6,092 nt of DNA from Microcaldota archaeon (lineage in GTDB: Archaea > Micrarchaeota > Micrarchaeia > Anstonellales > J096): the NCBI GenBank assembly GCA_026396375.1, contig JAPLWW010000018.1:1-6092 (forward strand). The letters are read 5' to 3'. The translations under genes and the position numbers were made by a program. The notes beneath the pieces were generated by a model that was not told the origin of the DNA, did no database searches, and was given only the letters and a program-made list of their open reading frames with translations. Positions 5,432 to 6,092 of the stretch are shown piece after piece (the first letter of the stretch is position 1; every line of letters starts with the position of its first letter).

Positions 5432-6092
5432 TTAGTTGAACCATGAGCCCTTGAATATGAAAAGGGCCAAGGCTATTGTCAAGGCCAGCATGACTAGGCC
5501 TGCGACAAGGTGCATCTCCCTGACATACTTGTCCCTTAGGGATAAAATTTCACCAGGATTCTTTATCCCGAATGCAACGATAAGCGTTATAGCAAGGAAA
5601 GGCAGGATGAATATAAAATTGTACAATACCAAATATCCTATCACCTTCAGGAAATCAACAGACCACATGTTGGTCATTGAAATCAGGCTCAGAACCATCA
5701 GATAGGGCCCTGATGAGCATGGCAGGAGGAACAATGAGCAGAACACCGCCACAAGGGCCACCATTGGCAATGACGTTGCCATGTTGATGACATCATGGAG
5801 CTTTGGCCTCAGGAACATAGGTATCTCTATGGATCCCATCCCAGGCTTGTAGAAGAAGTATGCCTTTATCTCAAGGGCAGTTATCAATCCAGCTATCGCA
5901 AGCATCAGCGAGAAGAAATACTTCTGTATGCTTGTGTCCCCGACTATCTTCATGACTCCGAGGCCTATCAGGAAATAGCAGAGGAAGACAACGGCAGAGA
6001 ACACTATTCCGCTCAATATGACCTTCTTTTTCCCTTCCTTCTGGAGTATCATCGCCAAAAGCATGGCTATTATTGCAAGCGTGCATGGGTTG
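5432..6092 (-). CDS. CcdA/DsbD-type thiol-disulfide membrane transporter, N-terminus beyond window edge
   Basis: Proteins of this family pass reducing equivalents across the membrane from cytoplasmic thioredoxin to extracytoplasmic partners (cytochrome c maturation, disulfide isomerisation). The first ATG in the window is at 6064, but the frame stays open to the edge, and the extra codons encode NPCTLAIIA, the conserved Pro-Cys motif of membrane segment 1. So the gene starts beyond base 6092. Counting from Met 6064, segments lie at about 15-40, 49-71, 99-130, 136-166 and 184-205, making six with segment 1. The second redox Cys, Cys116, is in LLPCSSGPYL in the fourth segment, as expected for the family. 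The loop GMGSIEIPMFLRPKLHDVI (75-93) joins segments 3 and 4. The gene ends in TAA at 5434-5432, just before the cca promoter. Whether a thioredoxin- or glutaredoxin-like domain precedes the membrane part cannot be seen. A c-type cytochrome role is not implied here. Confidence 0.88.
   Translation of the reverse strand, partial: NPCTLAIIAMLLAMILQKEGKKKVILSGIVFSAVVFLCYFLIGLGVMKIVGDTSIQKYFFSLMLAIAGLITALEIKAYFFYKPGMGSIEIPMFLRPKLHDVINMATSLPMVALVAVFCSLFLLPCSSGPYLMVLSLISMTNMWSVDFLKVIGYLVLYNFIFILPFLAITLIVAFGIKNPGEILSLRDKYVREMHLVAGLVMLALTIALALFIFKGSWFN

Overview
The window looks like chromosomal DNA of an archaeon. The phenylalanyl-tRNA synthetase alpha subunit has the archaeal/eukaryotic layout with an N-terminal winged-helix region, the CCA-adding enzyme is class I (the archaeal class), and the promoters are TATA/BRE-like. 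AGG-type Arg and ATA Ile codons are frequent, and Shine-Dalgarno sites read AGGTG. Tight packing (a 4-base ATGA overlap, a 20-base convergent overlap, intergenic gaps of 37 to 61 bases) would fit a small-genome lineage such as a DPANN archaeon, but that placement is inference.

Layout. Bases 1-1513 (+) hold the 3' part of a gene for a large cell-surface protein: an Ig-like domain carrying a Cys-rich insert with two identical GY-repeat blocks, two tandem carboxypeptidase-regulatory-like domains separated by Pro-rich linkers, one membrane anchor and a basic cytoplasmic tail. Its reading frame very probably continues upstream of the first ATG but meets a TGA at 20-22. A promoter-like site at 1535-1542 then precedes a compact plus-strand operon: a small DUF4870/Tic20-like membrane protein (1575-1883), a signal-peptide-bearing, C-terminally anchored extracellular protein (1894-2709), and pheS (2706-4109). 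Each has its own AGGTG ribosome-binding site.

The right part is on the minus strand. The CCA tRNA nucleotidyltransferase gene (5394 to 4090) converges on pheS, and both stop codons lie mirror-paired in one perfect 9-bp inverted repeat. It appears to have its own promoter and to make a leaderless mRNA. Upstream of it lies a CcdA/DsbD-type thiol-disulfide membrane transporter gene that runs off the right edge (5432 to beyond 6092). Its NPC motif is visible only if the frame is read past the first Met.

Two themes share the window: tRNA function (charging with Phe, CCA end synthesis) and the cell envelope (surface proteins, small membrane protein, disulfide electron transfer). I see no CRISPR array, insertion sequence, rRNA or tRNA gene, and no gene-free stretch over 300 bases. 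I do not see a clearly new multi-gene system. The most unusual items are the Cys/GY insert in the surface protein, the broken or recoded frame before it, a synonymous-codon island in the third gene, and the stop-codon hairpin.
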